A stretch of DNA of 64,000 nt from Zhongshania antarctica (GCF_014202945.1 NZ_JACHHW010000001.1:248001-312000); one strand, 5' to 3'. Counted from the first letter of the stretch, positions 19,779 to 29,785 are shown. Numbers and translations: made by a program. Notes: generated by a model from the letters alone, not told the origin.

Positions 19779-21420
19779 TTTCTTCCGACACCCATTTTTT
19801 CATTACTTGCGCCACGCGCTCCGGGCTTTCATTCACCACCGAGCGCACTTCGGTCATTTTCTCTTCAAAACCCATTTTTCCACCTAACTGGGCAGGCGTC
19901 ATTTGCGGGCCGCCCAGCGCCGCTACAGCGGGGTGCAAAACTTCGCCAGTAACACTGTCTACCGCGCTACCGGGCGGGAGTGCGCCACTGACCCCGCGCG
20001 CGGCACCGCCACCTTGCATCAGGGTTCGCATACCTGGCCGCAGCACGGCAAATACAATTAACAATACCGCCAGCCCCGCAAAGGTTTGGCGAATTAAATT
20101 GGCAAACCAGGGCTGTTCCCAAAATCCGGGGGCACTCATTTCTTCACCAAAACCGACCGGCGTTTGAAAATCTGCTGACACCACCGTCACCCGATCGCCC
20201 CGCTCAAGGTCAAAGCCAATCGCATCCCTCACCAGGAGGTTTAACTTTTCTAGCTCAGCCGCGCTAATTTCTACCGAGGTCGCTTGTCCGCCTTCGCTAG
20301 GGCCCGCGCGATTCGCTACCACAACGGCTACCGAGAGTTTTTTAATCAAACCTGTTGGGGTTGTTGTATGATTTAAAACCCGCTCAATTTCATAATTGCG
20401 CACTATTGAGCGACTGCCAGTTCCAACGCCATCATTGTCGCCAGCTCCCTGGCCACCAATGCTCGGTGGCTCATTCGTCAGTGCCCCCGGAATACCTTTA
20501 GCGCCCGCGTTACCCGCAGCACTGCGCCCCTGTTCATTAATTTGCTCACTGCGCACAACCTGGCGATCTGGGTTCCAGCTTTCGCGGCTTTCTTCGCCAG
20601 TGGAAAAATCCACATCGGCAGACACCTTCACTCTTACTTGCCCGGCGTCAGCGAGTGGTCTCAACAAATCTTCAATACTGTCCTCATAGGCGCGTTCAAT
20701 TCGCTGACGGTAACTAAACTGCCGAGAACTTAAACCCAAATCATCTTTATCGCCCTGCTCAGACAGTTGATTACCTTGCTGGTCAACCACCGTCACTTGT
20801 TCGGGCGCCAAACCGGTAATACTTGAAGCCACCAAATTCATGATGGCATTGACGTTCTGCTTATCAATACTGCTACCGGGGTAAATATCTAGCATAATCG
20901 AGGCGCTGGCCGGTTTACGATCACGCACAAACACCGACTGTTTTGGAATAGCCAAATGCACCCGCGCCTTTCGCACCTGATGCATACTCTCAATGGTGCT
21001 CGCCAATTCTTGCTCTAGCGCGTAGTGATACTTCTTAGACTGCATAAACTCACTAACACCAAAACCCTGCTCTTGCTCCAGAATTGCCATTCCCGTGCCA
21101 TCACGCATAACACCTTGGCCTGCCAATTTAATTCGCGCGTCATGAATTTTTTCAGAGGGAACCATAATAGAGCCAGTTGGCTCCTGAATTTTATAAGGAA
21201 TACCCGCAGCATTGAGAGCATCAATCACGCCCGCTGCTCGCTCAGGCGCAACATTCGCGTATAAGGTGCGGTAATCCGTACCTTGGGACCACATTACGGC
21301 AGCCACACCAATAGCCACGCTGGCGGCAATGCCCACCAATATCAACAGCTGACGCATTACATCATTTTTCGCCAAATCAGCGAGTAAACCCGTCAGCGGA
21401 TTGTTTTTAGCTTCAGCCAT
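19765..21420 (-). CDS. fliF: Flagellar MS-ring protein FliF
   Basis: The 551-residue protein has transmembrane segments near residues 25-45 and 440-460, the ring-building motifs between them, and a cytoplasmic C-terminus that binds FliG. It forms the basal-body MS ring in the inner membrane. It starts 57 bases after fliE and overlaps fliG. Confidence 0.96.
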   Translation of the reverse strand: MAEAKNNPLTGLLADLAKNDVMRQLLILVGIAASVAIGVAAVMWSQGTDYRTLYANVAPERAAGVIDALNAAGIPYKIQEPTGSIMVPSEKIHDARIKLAGQGVMRDGTGMAILEQEQGFGVSEFMQSKKYHYALEQELASTIESMHQVRKARVHLAIPKQSVFVRDRKPASASIMLDIYPGSSIDKQNVNAIMNLVASSITGLAPEQVTVVDQQGNQLSEQGDKDDLGLSSRQFSYRQRIERAYEDSIEDLLRPLADAGQVRVKVSADVDFSTGEESRESWNPDRQVVRSEQINEQGRSAAGNAGAKGIPGALTNEPPSIGGQGAGDNDGVGTGSRSIVRNYEIERVLNHTTTPTGLIKKLSVAVVVANRAGPSEGGQATSVEISAAELEKLNLLVRDAIGFDLERGDRVTVVSADFQTPVGFGEEMSAPGFWEQPWFANLIRQTFAGLAVLLIVFAVLRPGMRTLMQGGGAARGVSGALPPGSAVDSVTGEVLHPAVAALGGPQMTPAQLGGKMGFEEKMTEVRSVVNESPERVAQVMKKWVSEENGKS

Positions 21421-21477
21421 GTTGATAGCCCACCGTCAGTATAATATTTCTCATTACCATTCCTACCAGCAAAGGCA

Positions 21478-21819
21478 TTACATCGACATCCGCATGACTT
21501 CTTGGTAAGCATCAACAAACTTATTACGAACTTCAACGACGGCCTTAAAAGCCACTTCCGACTTTTGCATATTTACCATTACTTCGGTCAAGCTAACATC
21601 CTTAGCACCGGCCTCAAACGCCGCAGCCAGCGCTCCTGAGGCTTTTTGAGTACTGTTAACCGCGTTAATAGACTCTTTAAGCATCGCCCCAAAATTAACA
21701 TTAGAGGGCGCATTAACGGCGAAACTGTCTGCCTCCACCATGCCCGACTTCGCAACGCCGGTCTGTTCCCGCAAGGCGCGAATCTGAGTGAGTATTTGAT
21801 CAACCTTCATATCTGACAT
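21478..21819 (-). CDS. fliE: Flagellar hook-basal body protein FliE
   Basis: A 113-residue protein whose C-terminal half has the FliE signature (LTEVMVNMQKSEVAFKAVVE and RNKFVDAYQEVMRM). FliE joins the MS ring to the rod and is exported by the flagellar apparatus. It starts 11 bases after the fleR-like gene, so it is in the same transcript. Confidence 0.95.
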   Translation of the reverse strand: MSDMKVDQILTQIRALREQTGVAKSGMVEADSFAVNAPSNVNFGAMLKESINAVNSTQKASGALAAAFEAGAKDVSLTEVMVNMQKSEVAFKAVVEVRNKFVDAYQEVMRMSM

Positions 21820-21830
21820 GGTCTATCTCC

Positions 21831-22820
21831 TTAACCCATCAGGTAACTTTGTTCACGCAAACGCGCCAATTTATAGCGCAATGTGCGGGGGCTAATACCT
21901 AGAATTTCTGCAGCTTCTTTTTTAGATCGTCCTAAGCGCAAGGCGTCACTAATAAGCCGACGCTCCTGGTCGCGCATAAACCCATCCAAGACTCGACCAC
22001 TGCCCACGTCACCGTCATCTGCACGACGCATCGGCGTGTCCGCGCTGTACACTTGATCGTTGATAAAGCTCATTCCAGATTCAAACTGAATATCTTGATC
22101 GGTAATTTCATTACTCTGCCGCAGAATTAAAGCGCGCTGAATAACGTTATCAAGCTCGCGAACATTACCAGGCCAGCGGTAGTGCATTAGCTTTTCAATG
22201 GCATCTTCAGTTAACACTCCGTCAACGCATTGAATGCTGCTATCGCGCGCCAGAAAACTCAGCGCTAGGGGCAATATGTCACCGCGCCGCGCGGCCAATT
22301 CTGGAATATGTAAGGGAAATACATTCAAACGATAAAACAAATCCTCGCGGAACATTCCCGCTCTAACCACTTCGCGTAAATCTCGGTTACTGGTGGCAAT
22401 CACTCGCACATCCAGATTCAGGGTTTTACGACTACCCAAGCGTTCCAGCTCACGCTCTTGAAGAACGCGTAGCAACTTAGCCTGTAAGCCAAGCTCCATC
22501 TCCGAAATCTCATCCAGTAGTAAAGTGCCGCCTTGAGCCTGCTCAAATTTACCCGCATGACTATTAATCGCTCCGGTAAACGCGCCCTTCTCATAACCAA
22601 ACAGCATCGCTTCAAGCATGTTTTCTGGAATTGCAGCGCAATTCAACGCCACAAAAGGGCCGCTGTTGCGGCGCGAGTTATTGTGAATATAGCGGGCATA
22701 CACCTCTTTGCCCGCGCCACTCTGGCCGCTAATCAACACCGTTGCATCAGTCATCGCCACTCTGGATGCCAATGTTTTAAGGGACTGCGAGGCGCTATCG
22801 GCCACTATCAACTCAGACAT
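21831..22820 (-). CDS. FleR/FlrC-like sigma54 activator lacking a receiver domain
   Basis: The 329-residue product starts almost at the AAA+ domain. It has Walker A GQSGAGKE at about residues 32-39, the sigma54-contact motif GAFTGA, Walker [13 protein letters not shown], and a C-terminal Fis-type helix-turn-helix ([20 protein letters not shown]). FleR normally has about 130 more residues carrying a phospho-receiver; none is present, and no frame upstream supplies one. The ATG at 22820 follows AAGGAGATG and overlaps the end of a 60-codon gene. It would activate class III flagellar genes such as fliE onward, presumably without phosphorylation by FleS, whose gene is missing here. Confidence 0.85.
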   Translation of the reverse strand: MSELIVADSASQSLKTLASRVAMTDATVLISGQSGAGKEVYARYIHNNSRRNSGPFVALNCAAIPENMLEAMLFGYEKGAFTGAINSHAGKFEQAQGGTLLLDEISEMELGLQAKLLRVLQERELERLGSRKTLNLDVRVIATSNRDLREVVRAGMFREDLFYRLNVFPLHIPELAARRGDILPLALSFLARDSSIQCVDGVLTEDAIEKLMHYRWPGNVRELDNVIQRALILRQSNEITDQDIQFESGMSFINDQVYSADTPMRRADDGDVGSGRVLDGFMRDQERRLISDALRLGRSKKEAAEILGISPRTLRYKLARLREQSYLMG

Positions 22821-22995
22821 GACGCACATCTCCTTCGGCAAAACCTGCAAGCTTATTCTTATGAAGCGTGGCCAACACCGCATGTAGCTGCTGCCCACTA
22901 CTCAACAATTCTCTACGGCAAAGTTCGCGATAGTATTCAGATGTTAGGGATTTATTGCTTTCACCTTTGCGGCCGGTATCGATAATTTTAATCAT
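22813..22995 (-). CDS. Small hypothetical protein at the head of the fleR-fliE operon
   Basis: A 60-codon frame beginning [13 protein letters not shown], basic and polar, with no membrane segment and no family I recognise. Its stop overlaps the fleR-like start by eight bases, as in coupled genes. The frame is open upstream as far as 23130, but a sigma54 promoter at 23033-23047 puts the transcription start near 23021, so only the ATG at 22995 is usable. It occupies the place where the sensor kinase fleS usually lies and might modulate the activator; that is speculation. Confidence 0.55.
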   Translation of the reverse strand: MIKIIDTGRKGESNKSLTSEYYRELCRRELLSSGQQLHAVLATLHKNKLAGFAEGDVRHV

Positions 22996-23032
22996 GCCCG
23001 AACTCTCTATTAATCTCTTTAGCCTAGACATA

Positions 23033-23047
23033 GCAAGCAATATGCCA
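23033..23047 (-). promoter_or_regulatory. Sigma54 promoter of the fleR-like/fliE operon
   Basis: On the minus strand the sequence reads TGGCATATTGCTTGC, a full match in spacing and nearly in sequence to the sigma54 consensus (TGGCAC-N5-TTGC, GG and GC ten bases apart). It would start transcription near 23021, about 25 bases ahead of the 60-codon gene. A FleQ-type activator would drive it. Confidence 0.82.
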
Positions 23048-23130
23048 TCAAAAAAAATACAATAAATACAACATGTTAAACAACAACACGGCGAATTCGC
23101 CATTTTTTTGGCGACGCCATCCGACTGCAT

Positions 23131-23599
23131 TGCTGAAAGCTTGACGGTAAAGGCGCGACGCTAAATCAAAGGCAAATCGTCGCAATCACGACAACCCCTG
23201 TAATTCAGCGCCACGTAAACAAGTATTCAAACGCAAGGAATGTGCTTCAGTATTGGTGCTTAAGCTGCACTTCGTGGCGGGGATAGACCCCTGCCTTCGC
23301 AGGGGTGACGTCGTAAGCATATTTCGTCGGGGTGACACCGCACTGGGTGCAACAGTATGGGTGCTTAGCAGACGTAGCGCAGTCTATACGCAATACGTTA
23401 ACTGGCATAAATTCTGTGGCTGAGTTTGTGGTATTTTACCCGCTACAGCGTCATTGCTGCGTGGTAGGTTTGCACACAGGCGAAAGCCTTGAAATAGTCG
23501 TAAGGAAACTACGTGGCTGCGTCATCCCTGCGCAGGCAGGGATCCATGTGAGCGATAGCGAATGCAGTTGATATAGCACTGAACCAAAAAAAAGTTTAA
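23131..23599. other. 469-bp gap without a gene, containing two GCAGG palindromes
   Basis: The gap between the sigma54 promoter region and the fleQ-like gene has no convincing coding frame. It holds two dispersed palindromes, ACCCCTGC-CTTC-GCAGGGGT at 23287-23306 and ATCCCTGC-GCAG-GCAGGGAT at 23524-23543. A frame over the second one reads VIPAQAGIH, the familiar spurious translation of this repeat class. The palindrome nearest the fleQ-like stop could act in transcript termination. Confidence 0.75.
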
Positions 23600-24739
23600 C
23601 TAAGACACGCCAAGTTTTTTCATTTTCTCGGCAAGCGTAGTTCGCTGTAAGCCAAGTAGCTGGGCAGCACGAGTGATAACGCCGGCTTCCTTGCGCAGCG
23701 CCTCGCTGATAAACCACTGTTCAATTTCGAGCAGATAGCCTTTTAGATCGATTCCGTTATCTGGCAAGGGCGGACGACCTGGATTCGATGTAACATCAAG
23801 AACAACTTCATCGTCGTCAGCGTGATAAGCGACAAGTGACGACAGCAAGGCATCCTGATCATCGCGACTCGTATCATCATCATTCTCGGCAAGCCCGAGC
23901 ATCTGGTATTTTTTAGGAAGATCTTGAGACCGGAGTAGCTTTGCCCCATGAGTAATGGCCAAACGCTCCATTAAATTTTCTAACTCGCGCACATTGCCGG
24001 GCCAAGCGTACTGCTGCAATGCTCGCATTGCACTGCTGGCGAACTTCGGGGGCTTCATACCTTTAGCTTCTAGTTTTTTCATGAACAAGGCCATTAAGGC
24101 CGCGACGTCTTGGGCGTGCTCACGGAGCGCAGGTACTTCAATAGGAAACACATCCAAACGATAAAAAAGATCTTCGCGAAAACTACCATCACGAACCATT
24201 GCTTCTAAATCACGATGGGTTGCCGCCAAAATTCGCACATTACAGTGCTGGGTTTGATTACTGCCCACGCGTTCAAAACTGCGCTCTTGCAAGACCCGTA
24301 ATAGCTTAACTTGCATCGGCAAACTCATGTCACCGATCTCATCCAAGAATAAGGTCCCGCCTTCGGCCATTTCAAACCGGCCTTTACGAGTAGCTACCGC
24401 ACCGGTAAAGGCGCCCTTTTCATGACCAAAAAGTTCACTTTCCAATAAATCTGCGGGTATCGCACCACAATTCACTGGCACAAAGGGCTTGGCTTCACGT
24501 GACGACGCAGAATGGATCCGGCGGGCCACAACTTCTTTGCCACTGCCGGACTCACCGCGAATAAGCACCAAGGTATTGAAGCCTGCTACCTGATCAATAA
24601 GCGCATCAAGTGCTTGCATAGCATCCGACTCCATGGCCTGAGGAACAGCGATATCACACCCACTTGAAATCACATTATTATTTAACTGCGCTGAAGCGGT
24701 CATTAAGTCGAGAACCTTTTTCAAGCTCGGGTTGCACAT
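23600..24739 (-). CDS. FleQ-like sigma54-dependent flagellar regulator, N-terminally short
   Basis: The 379-residue product has Walker A GESGSGKE near residue 63, the sigma54 motif GAFTGA, Walker [13 protein letters not shown] and a FleQ-type C-terminal helix ([27 protein letters not shown] in part). It lacks the roughly 120-residue N-terminal receiver-like domain of Pseudomonas FleQ, and the LFRS segment that helps bind cyclic di-GMP there is not evident before the Walker A motif. FleQ is the master activator of polar flagellar genes. No good ribosome site precedes the ATG at 24739; codon 13 is another possible start. Upstream gap of 273 bp shows no gene. Confidence 0.82.
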   Translation of the reverse strand: MCNPSLKKVLDLMTASAQLNNNVISSGCDIAVPQAMESDAMQALDALIDQVAGFNTLVLIRGESGSGKEVVARRIHSASSREAKPFVPVNCGAIPADLLESELFGHEKGAFTGAVATRKGRFEMAEGGTLFLDEIGDMSLPMQVKLLRVLQERSFERVGSNQTQHCNVRILAATHRDLEAMVRDGSFREDLFYRLDVFPIEVPALREHAQDVAALMALFMKKLEAKGMKPPKFASSAMRALQQYAWPGNVRELENLMERLAITHGAKLLRSQDLPKKYQMLGLAENDDDTSRDDQDALLSSLVAYHADDDEVVLDVTSNPGRPPLPDNGIDLKGYLLEIEQWFISEALRKEAGVITRAAQLLGLQRTTLAEKMKKLGVS

Positions 24740-25012
24740 AGCAATGCAATATTGCTAGCACTTAGCCGGCGACCAAAATAATCAAATTAATTAGCCGCTA
24801 TGATGCCGAATTCAGGTTACGTTTGGGTATAGGGGAAAGCCCTAGGTACTAAAAACCAACTTAGCAATTTAAAGACACCCCGCTACCGCTAATCCATACA
24901 GTCAGAATCTTATTTCCAAGATATTGATGGCGCAAGAATTTGATCAGAAAACAAGAAAAGCCCACAAATGGCGAACGCGCACTAAGGCTAAGGAGGGGAT
25001 TATACGCGCTAT

Positions 25013-25363
25013 CTATGACAGGCTATGGCTCAAATAAACGTCAACGTTACGTACGTTTTTCCGAGACAGATTAGCATCAGTCAACATACTGCTACGCTGT
25101 AGGTATAAAATATCCGTCACCTGCTGATCAATGTTTAGAATTGCTTCAATGACCTCAGCCACTTGCTGGCTTTCCGACGGCGCGCAGTCCTTCGCAAAAA
25201 AAATATCCATTAACGCGCGGCGACGATACTGCTGGGCAACGGCTTCGGCCCAGTCGTTACTCTCGGCGAGATGCTGAATATTTTCACTCATCAGCAATAT
25301 GTCGCGAAGTTCGCGCTCGCGCGTGCCGAGCACCTCGGCATTGCGCAGTATTTCAATACTCAT
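25013..25363 (-). CDS. fliT: FliT-like flagellar chaperone
   Basis: A 116-residue helical protein directly downstream of fliS, the usual place and size of FliT, the export chaperone of the filament cap FliD. Sequence conservation in this family is weak, so the assignment rests on position, length and predicted all-helical character. The 113-bp gap to fliS shows no promoter I can name. Confidence 0.6.
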   Translation of the reverse strand: MSIEILRNAEVLGTRERELRDILLMSENIQHLAESNDWAEAVAQQYRRRALMDIFFAKDCAPSESQQVAEVIEAILNIDQQVTDILYLQRSSMLTDANLSRKNVRNVDVYLSHSLS

Positions 25364-25476
25364 TTATCACCTGTTAAATAGCCCGGCTAGCACAATCCGA
25401 GCAACATTGATCAAAAGCAAAGAAAGCTATTCTACGAACCGCTACGGCACGAAAAATAAATTATGCAACTTAAATA

Positions 25477-25911
25477 CTATACCAACTCTGCCTGATAACG
25501 AGCATTTGATTCCGTACCACTTACCTCACTCGGAATGGCATCCCAAGCTTCTTTTAACTCTTTCAGTAGTGACGAAACCTCGTCGAGCGCTTCTTCATCA
25601 TTATTGATATTGGCGAGCAGTAAGCGACGATTCATATAGTCGTAAAGATTCTCTAAATTCTCGCTCATTTCGGCATTTACGCTGTGATCGAGACTCATCC
25701 GCAAGCCGTCAACAATTGACATAATGCGATCTATAGCAACAATTTTAGGTTGTACATCTTTGCGCTGCATATGCCCCTTGGCCACGGCCAAACGATCTAA
25801 TGCACCATCCATTAACAATTGTATTAAGCGGTGCGGACTGGCCGCCGCTACTGAAGATTGGGCGCCAACGGATGCGTATGCCTGGGTCGCTCTACCTGCT
25901 GAATAGCTCAT
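25477..25911 (-). CDS. fliS: Flagellin export chaperone FliS
   Basis: The 144-residue product carries the FliS signature: the Y-rich start MSYSAGRATQAYASV, then SPHRLIQLLMDGALDRL and the later LYDYMNRRLLLANINND helix. FliS binds the flagellin C-terminus in the cytoplasm and delivers it to the export gate. It has its own sigma28 promoter. Confidence 0.94.
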   Translation of the reverse strand: MSYSAGRATQAYASVGAQSSVAAASPHRLIQLLMDGALDRLAVAKGHMQRKDVQPKIVAIDRIMSIVDGLRMSLDHSVNAEMSENLENLYDYMNRRLLLANINNDEEALDEVSSLLKELKEAWDAIPSEVSGTESNARYQAELV

Positions 25912-25949
25912 TTTTCTTCCTCTTGGTAAGCTCTGTATGCCTACCTTAA

Positions 25950-25976
25950 TTGACGGCTCTTCACTGGTTTTCTTTA
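25950..25976 (-). promoter_or_regulatory. Sigma28 (FliA) promoter of fliS
   Basis: The minus strand reads TAAAGAAA, 11 bases, GCCGTCAA. This fits the sigma28 consensus TAAAGTTT-N11-GCCGATAA in the invariant TAAAG and GCCG parts and in spacing, 39 bases before the fliS start. Confidence 0.75.
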
Positions 25977-26035
25977 GTATTATTTACAGTCATTTACGGT
26001 GGAAAATACCTACTTGCGGCGCAATAAAAACACGC

Positions 26036-27427
26036 TTACTTCTTAAACACTGAGCCCGGTAAATTATCTAACTGCTGAGTTAAAAAGGTACCCGTTGCGT
26101 TCAATTGACCCAGCAAGGTATCTAAGGCCGAAAACTGCGCCAAATAACGCGCTTCAATTGATGCCACCCGCCGATTTAAGGTTTCACGCTGATCGGCAAT
26201 GCGTTCTACCTGCTGTTTTAAACCTGCGGTGCGGTTGTCTAAAATGCCTCCACCGGCGGTAATATCGCCTATCAATGCATCTAAACGGGTGGCGTAGCCA
26301 TTTTCACCGGCAAACACGCCCGCCACATTGGCAAAATCAGCGTCAAGCACAGACGTCAGCTTAGTAGCATCCAGCTTTAGCTTGCCCTTTTCTATCGTGG
26401 TTATCCCTAGTTCTGCCAGGGAATCTAAGTCCACGTCTAAACCGCTAACAAGGGTGCCCATTTCCTGACGTATTCTATTCGCCACGCTGCGGGTTGCGGA
26501 ATCACCCTGCAATAAGCCAGCGGTATTCGCCTCTGGATTATAGGCGGTTAAATCATTCAGGGTTGCGATCAAGCTATTGTAGCCAGTCACGAAGCCTTCA
26601 ATGCTTTTCTTAACCGCGGCGGTGTCATGCTTTACCGTTAAACTCAGACTTTCACCGGGCTTGGCCGTTTTAACATCAATGGTGATCCCTTCCAGCATGC
26701 CCTCAAACTTTAAATTGGCGCTGGTTTGGGTAAAACCGTCTACAACAACAATAGAATCTTTAGCTTCAGCCTTCTGGCTCATTGGGCTAGTTTGCGCAGG
26801 ATCATAGGCCAACTGGCTCAAATCACCGGTATCGCTTGCACTCGGCGTTACGTCGATTTGTATACTGTTCGCCACGCCCGTTTTACTAGACGAAAAAACC
26901 AAATGGGCGCCATCTTGATCGGTGACAATACTCGCTGCTACGCCGGTATTATCAGCGGCCTTGTTTACCGCGTCGCGGATTGCCGTTAGGGAGTCTTCAC
27001 CGTCGGCAACTGTCACTGAAAACGTTTCGCCGTTCTGGCTAAAGCTCAGCACCCCACTGCCGACCACCGTAGCGCTGTCGGTATAGGCTTGCGACGCAAT
27101 GGTGTGTTTGGCCGCCAATTGCTCTACTTTTACCGAATATGTACCCGCGGCAGCCGCTGCTGTTGTGGTTGCCGTAAAAACAGCATTATCTGAGGAGGTC
27201 GCCGAACGCTTGGTAAAGGTGTCGACATTTTTTAAGGCGCTGAGGCTGTTTTGAAAGGTCGTCAATGATGATTTGAGCGAGCCGAACGCAGATAAGCGCG
27301 CCTGAATAAGCGCTTCTTTGGAGGCGAGACGGGTTTCTTGAGGGGCGCGTTCTGCCTGAACCAATTGCGAGACAATACTATTGATATCCAGCCCTGACCC
27401 AACACCCGATGCTGTTACCGACGCCAT
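26036..27427 (-). CDS. fliD: Flagellar filament cap protein FliD (HAP2)
   Basis: The 463-residue protein starts with the FliD N-terminal domain (GVGSGLDINSIVSQLVQAERAP) and ends in the coiled C-terminal domain (LKQQVERIADQRETLNRRVA). It caps the growing filament and guides flagellin folding outside the cell. It lies between flaG and fliS as in Pseudomonas. Confidence 0.95.
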   Translation of the reverse strand: MASVTASGVGSGLDINSIVSQLVQAERAPQETRLASKEALIQARLSAFGSLKSSLTTFQNSLSALKNVDTFTKRSATSSDNAVFTATTTAAAAAGTYSVKVEQLAAKHTIASQAYTDSATVVGSGVLSFSQNGETFSVTVADGEDSLTAIRDAVNKAADNTGVAASIVTDQDGAHLVFSSSKTGVANSIQIDVTPSASDTGDLSQLAYDPAQTSPMSQKAEAKDSIVVVDGFTQTSANLKFEGMLEGITIDVKTAKPGESLSLTVKHDTAAVKKSIEGFVTGYNSLIATLNDLTAYNPEANTAGLLQGDSATRSVANRIRQEMGTLVSGLDVDLDSLAELGITTIEKGKLKLDATKLTSVLDADFANVAGVFAGENGYATRLDALIGDITAGGGILDNRTAGLKQQVERIADQRETLNRRVASIEARYLAQFSALDTLLGQLNATGTFLTQQLDNLPGSVFKK

Positions 27428-27506
27428 AATGTCTCCTGCACCTGAGGTGCCTTAGCCTGAATTATTTGCGAAGGCTGCCATTAACCTCCTACAAAACCCA
27501 TGGCCT

Positions 27507-27577
27507 GCTGTTACTTTGCCACGCAAAAACGTGAACGATTTAGCCATTCAAACACAGACAATGCACGTTATGCGCCA
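27507..27577 (-). promoter_or_regulatory. Two candidate sigma54 sites upstream of fliD
   Basis: The minus strand contains TGGCAAAGTAACAGC (27507-27521) and TGGCGCATAACGTGC (27563-27577). Both keep GG and GC ten bases apart as sigma54 requires, but neither has the full TTGC element. One of them may drive fliD. Confidence 0.35.
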
Positions 27578-27578
27578 A

Positions 27579-28088
27579 TTAAGCCTGGTCTTCAATCAAA
27601 CTGCCGGTACCTTCAATAAAAGTACGGGCAATATTCAATAATTCTTCTGGCGGTATCTGCCGTATAACTTCACCCGACTCGGCGTGAATGACTTTTAAAA
27701 TTGTTCTACCAGTAGTGTCGTCTACCGAAAATTCGAGGTCGCGCTCGCGGTCCTTGAGGATTTCATTGAGTTTGGCAACTGCTTGCGATGTTTTCTCTAT
27801 ACTATTTGTTGAGTCAAATTCTGCCACCAAAGCCATGGCCAAACGGCTTAACTCATTGCTCGGTTTGGTCTCTTCACCCCGTGCTTTTGCGGCATCTTGG
27901 GCAGTGCGACTGGGCGCCGCTTGCGAGGAATTCGAGGTAGACGGCAAAGATTTGCCGCCCGGTACCGGCACAAACCGGCCGCCAGCTTGCGTTGCCGCGC
28001 CCGCGTTAGTATTTGCCGCCGTCGCACTCGGTGACGCTGGCTTGGCATAGCTTGGCGCTAGCGCTTGTAATGATAAGCTCGTATCCAT
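27579..28088 (-). CDS. flaG: FlaG family protein
   Basis: A 169-residue protein with a disordered N-terminal half (A, S, P, K rich) and the FlaG domain at the end: SVDDTTGRTILKVIHAESGE and IRQIPPEELLNIARTF. FlaG proteins influence filament length in polar flagellates. It sits between fliC and fliD, the standard location. Confidence 0.9.
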   Translation of the reverse strand: MDTSLSLQALAPSYAKPASPSATAANTNAGAATQAGGRFVPVPGGKSLPSTSNSSQAAPSRTAQDAAKARGEETKPSNELSRLAMALVAEFDSTNSIEKTSQAVAKLNEILKDRERDLEFSVDDTTGRTILKVIHAESGEVIRQIPPEELLNIARTFIEGTGSLIEDQA

Positions 28089-28190
28089 AATGTAACCTAC
28101 TCACCCTATCAAACAGTTATACCAGAAACACGAACAGAGCCTTTAGGCCCCGTCGTCTTTCCCGTTAACTCCCTGTCTGGGCCGTTAATT

Positions 28191-28213
28191 CCCGCCATCC
28201 AATGGATGGCGGG
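28191..28213 (-). terminator. Strong hairpin after fliC
   Basis: CCCGCCATCC and GGATGGCGGG form a perfect ten-base stem around AAT, 17 bases past the fliC stop. On the minus strand it is followed by GAATTAACGG and not by a T-run, so it may be a processed or stabilising 3' end and not a classical terminator. Confidence 0.6.
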
Positions 28214-28230
28214 TCCTAGCGGGCTGCGAC

Positions 28231-29697
28231 TTACTGCAGCAGACTCAGAGCGGCCTGTGGTAATGCATTGGCCTGGGCTAAGATCGCGGTGCCTGCCTGC
28301 TGCAGAATCTGCGCCTTAGTCAGGTTGGCAGTTTCAGCCGCAAAGTCAGCGTCCAAAATCCGACCACGTGATGCCGCCAAGTTTTCAGAGATGGTCTGCA
28401 AGTTAGTAATGGTAGACTCGAAGCGGTTTTGGATCGCACCAAAGTCGCTGCGACGGTCGCTGATTGCGGTTAGAGCTGAGTCAACACGGCGGATCATGTC
28501 ATTTGAAGCGGCTACCGTCGTGACACCTGCAGACGACAAGTTACCGGACACTGCTGCGTCAGTCAGACCTGCACTTGTCGCCGCAGCGCCAGTAAAGGTA
28601 ATCGCCTCAGAAGCGTAGATGGAGAAAGTGCCATCACCATTATCTTCAGCAAGACCGTTGCTACCCAGTGCAGTGTTGATCGCTGCCACCAAATCTTCGG
28701 TGGAAGCGTAAGTGCCATCAGCAACTGCAACCGCGTCAGCATCACCGATTGCGATACTGAAGTTACCTGCGACCGTTACACCTGTCGCTGCAGTTGGCGC
28801 TACAACAGCATCACCTACGGTATTAGCGGGTGCCGCCGGAGCCGTACCACCTGAGCCGCCAGCGGTGTAAACGACATTTTCCATCCCTGCAAGGGCGCCC
28901 GGCGCATCACTAGTAATAGTAAAGTCTGAGCCAGATCGAGTAGCTGTGGCAAAGCCTGATAGCGCAGCATTTAACTTGGTCTCAATACTAGCAGCGTCCT
29001 CAGCCGCACTATCCAGAGTAATTGAATAACTTGCTCCAGCAAAATCGAAGGCCAAACTTCCTGGGGTGGTATAATCCCCTTCTATAGTAGCTGAGCTAAA
29101 GGTCGATACAGTCGCTGTACCTGCATCACCAGAATCTCCATCCATCACAACACTTAAGTCACCAGAGACTGCGCTTGCCGTTGCTCCCAAAGAGTTAAGG
29201 CGCGTACTTGCAGTCAAATCAAGACTAATAGTCTCACCAACGTTAGAGCCAACCTGGAACACCGCATTACCAAAGGAGCCATCCAGAATCTTGCGGCCGT
29301 TGAACGAGGTCTGTGAGGAGATCCGATCGATTTCAGCCAGACGCTGCTGTACTTCCGCGTCGAGTGCACCACGGTCAGAGTTAGAGTTAGTCGCGTTAGC
29401 AGACTGTACTGACAACTCGCGAATACGCTGTAAGTTGTTGGTAATTTCGTCCAGCGCCGCTTCACCAGTTTGCGCCAGTGAAATACCGTCGTTGGCATTA
29501 CGAACCGCTTGGTTCAAACCATTGATTTGGGTGGTAAAGCGAGTAGAGATGGCCAGGCCGGCAGCATCGTCTTTAGCGCTATTAATACGCAGACCAGTAG
29601 AAAGGCGCTGCAGCGAGGTGTTCAATGTTTCTTGCGACTTTTGCAGGTTGCGCTGGGCATTCAAAGAGGCAACGTTGGTGTTGATGCTAAGTGCCAT
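28231..29697 (-). CDS. fliC: Flagellin FliC
   Basis: The 488-residue product has the conserved N-terminal D0/D1 region ([34 protein letters not shown]) and C-terminal D1/D0 region (ending [13 protein letters not shown]). They enclose a variable middle of about 220 residues rich in A, S, T, G and D. It polymerises into the external filament. The ATG at 29697 follows AAAGGAGATTTACC and gives the standard MALSINTN start; the open frame upstream is leader. A single flagellin gene is visible in the window. Confidence 0.96.
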   Translation of the reverse strand: MALSINTNVASLNAQRNLQKSQETLNTSLQRLSTGLRINSAKDDAAGLAISTRFTTQINGLNQAVRNANDGISLAQTGEAALDEITNNLQRIRELSVQSANATNSNSDRGALDAEVQQRLAEIDRISSQTSFNGRKILDGSFGNAVFQVGSNVGETISLDLTASTRLNSLGATASAVSGDLSVVMDGDSGDAGTATVSTFSSATIEGDYTTPGSLAFDFAGASYSITLDSAAEDAASIETKLNAALSGFATATRSGSDFTITSDAPGALAGMENVVYTAGGSGGTAPAAPANTVGDAVVAPTAATGVTVAGNFSIAIGDADAVAVADGTYASTEDLVAAINTALGSNGLAEDNGDGTFSIYASEAITFTGAAATSAGLTDAAVSGNLSSAGVTTVAASNDMIRRVDSALTAISDRRSDFGAIQNRFESTITNLQTISENLAASRGRILDADFAAETANLTKAQILQQAGTAILAQANALPQAALSLLQ

Positions 29698-29725
29698 GGT
29701 AAATCTCCTTTCCACTCTATGCGGT

Positions 29726-29766
29726 AAAGACGTAAGTCTTTGATTAAGCACCAGTCAAAGTGACTG
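29726..29766 (-). promoter_or_regulatory. Two hairpins in the fliC leader
   Basis: AAAGAC-GTAA-GTCTTT at 29726-29741 and CAGTCA-AAG-TGACTG at 29752-29766 are both perfect inverted repeats between the sigma28 start and the ribosome site. They may stabilise the flagellin mRNA or present a regulator site; this is inference. Confidence 0.5.
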
Positions 29767-29785
29767 TAGTTTGCTTTCAATCCAA

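Noticed and set aside
22996-23130. Longer N-terminus for the 60-codon gene
   Set aside because: The extra codons lie upstream of the start point set by the sigma54 promoter and would not be transcribed.
23332-23571. Open frame of 79 codons containing VIPAQAGIH
   Set aside because: The sequence is the translation of a dispersed palindromic repeat and has no other protein-like features.
28089-28190. Sigma28 promoter before flaG
   Set aside because: A TAAAG element is present but no GCCG-type element at the right distance.
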